Source of the DNA: Tomocerus qinae
Lineage: Eukaryota; Arthropoda; Collembola; Entomobryomorpha; Tomoceridae
Length of the DNA: 64,000 bases
Reading direction: 5' to 3'
Assembly: GCA_020055645.1 (NCBI GenBank)
Contig: CM034546.1
Location: 107,698,875-107,762,874 of the forward strand
The notes under the pieces were generated by a model that searched no databases, had not been told where the DNA came from, and worked only from the letters and a program-made list of their open reading frames with translations. Both the position numbers and the translations under genes were made by a program. Of the stretch, positions 63,415 to 64,000 are shown piece after piece. The first letter of the stretch is position 1; every line of letters begins with the position of its first letter.

Positions 63415-64000
63415 CTAAAAAGTTCAAAAAATTAAATTGTAAATACATACAAGTATACATTTTAATTTCCCGACAATTATTTTTAATACTCCATTATGTT
63501 TGTAAAAAAATATATAACTTGTAATTTGTCGGACGGATGTTAACAGAATTTATCGAATTTTACCTTTAGTTGAAGCTGATTGACTGATGCGAGACGATGC
63601 GAAATTGGAGAAAACTGGATTGACTGTAATGTAAACTGGAAAAATTAATCAAAGAAGACGGAAGACAAGGACTAACAAGACTCCGGATGCGGAACAAGAA
63701 TAGTGCAAAATCAAGCAGAACAATGAACAATGAGCAGAAAACAAAAATCGAATGGTTGAGATTTTCTCATTTTCCCAAATACATGTAGTGATAGCTTCCC
63801 ACACTTATTTCAAACGCGAACAATAATAACCTGTTATTGGGCTAAGAAGTTAACTCCGCCCTCCCATGCGTACCCACTAAGCTTTGGTGGGAGTTCAAAA
63901 GTTCAAATGATCGGCAGGCACATTTTCGTTCAATGATAACAGTGAATCATCTTTGTGGATAATTTACTGTCTTTGAGAACGTTTCAAAAAATTTCGAAAT
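63415..64000. other. Upstream flank of DMC1
   Basis: Should contain the DMC1 5' UTR and promoter. No TATA box is evident in position. No other gene is seen. Confidence 0.5.

Noticed and set aside
1-64000. CRISPR array, rRNA, prophage or bacterial operon
   Set aside because: No regularly spaced repeats, no rRNA signatures and no ribosome-binding-site-led gene strings. The genes are spliced and eukaryotic.

Overview
The window is eukaryotic nuclear DNA. It is AT-rich, its genes carry short GT-AG introns (mostly 60-120 nt), and it holds a Pol III tRNA gene and TATA/initiator core promoters. The gene set is animal: cytochrome P450, SBK-type kinases, Na+/Ca2+ exchangers with Calx-beta domains, and the meiotic recombinase DMC1. 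A secreted GH43 glycosidase with introns points to a non-insect arthropod, most likely a springtail (Collembola), since horizontally acquired plant or fungal wall-degrading enzymes are reported in that group. The organism call is an inference; the gene calls are not.

Layout. 1-1167 (-): 5' part of a CYP3-clan-like P450 running off the left edge. 3788-3861 (+): tRNA-Ile(AAT). 5474-6640 (+): SBK1-like kinase 1, with a MITE-like inverted-repeat element in its probable 3' UTR (7033-7537). 7912-9789 (-): a three-exon gene whose exons encode a signal peptide, an M14 carboxypeptidase-type activation peptide, three ~60-residue repeats and an aerolysin-like pore-forming module. 11315-12746 (-): six-exon secreted GH43 glycosidase. 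15834-16985 (+): SBK1-like kinase 2, with a TATA/Inr promoter about 1.5 kb upstream and a 5' UTR intron. 17.9-31.2 kb: no gene recognised. 31348-46204 (-): three tandem Na+/Ca2+ exchanger genes, called C (41588-46204, most upstream), B (35902-39842) and A (31348-35198). I resolved these into 13, 16 and 16 coding exons. 46.4-61.3 kb: no gene recognised, probably including the upstream leader or first intron of exchanger C. 61363-63414 (-): seven-exon DMC1.

The genes do not form one pathway. Kinase 1 and 2 are dispersed duplicates. The three exchangers are a tandem expansion in which A and B share an identical exon plan and have lost acidic residues in their second Calx-beta domain. The GH43 enzyme and the chimeric pore-forming-like protein both have signal peptides and lie next to each other, which fits a gut or defence secretory role, but that is inference. 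The best candidate for an undescribed system is the chimeric gene at 7912-9789.
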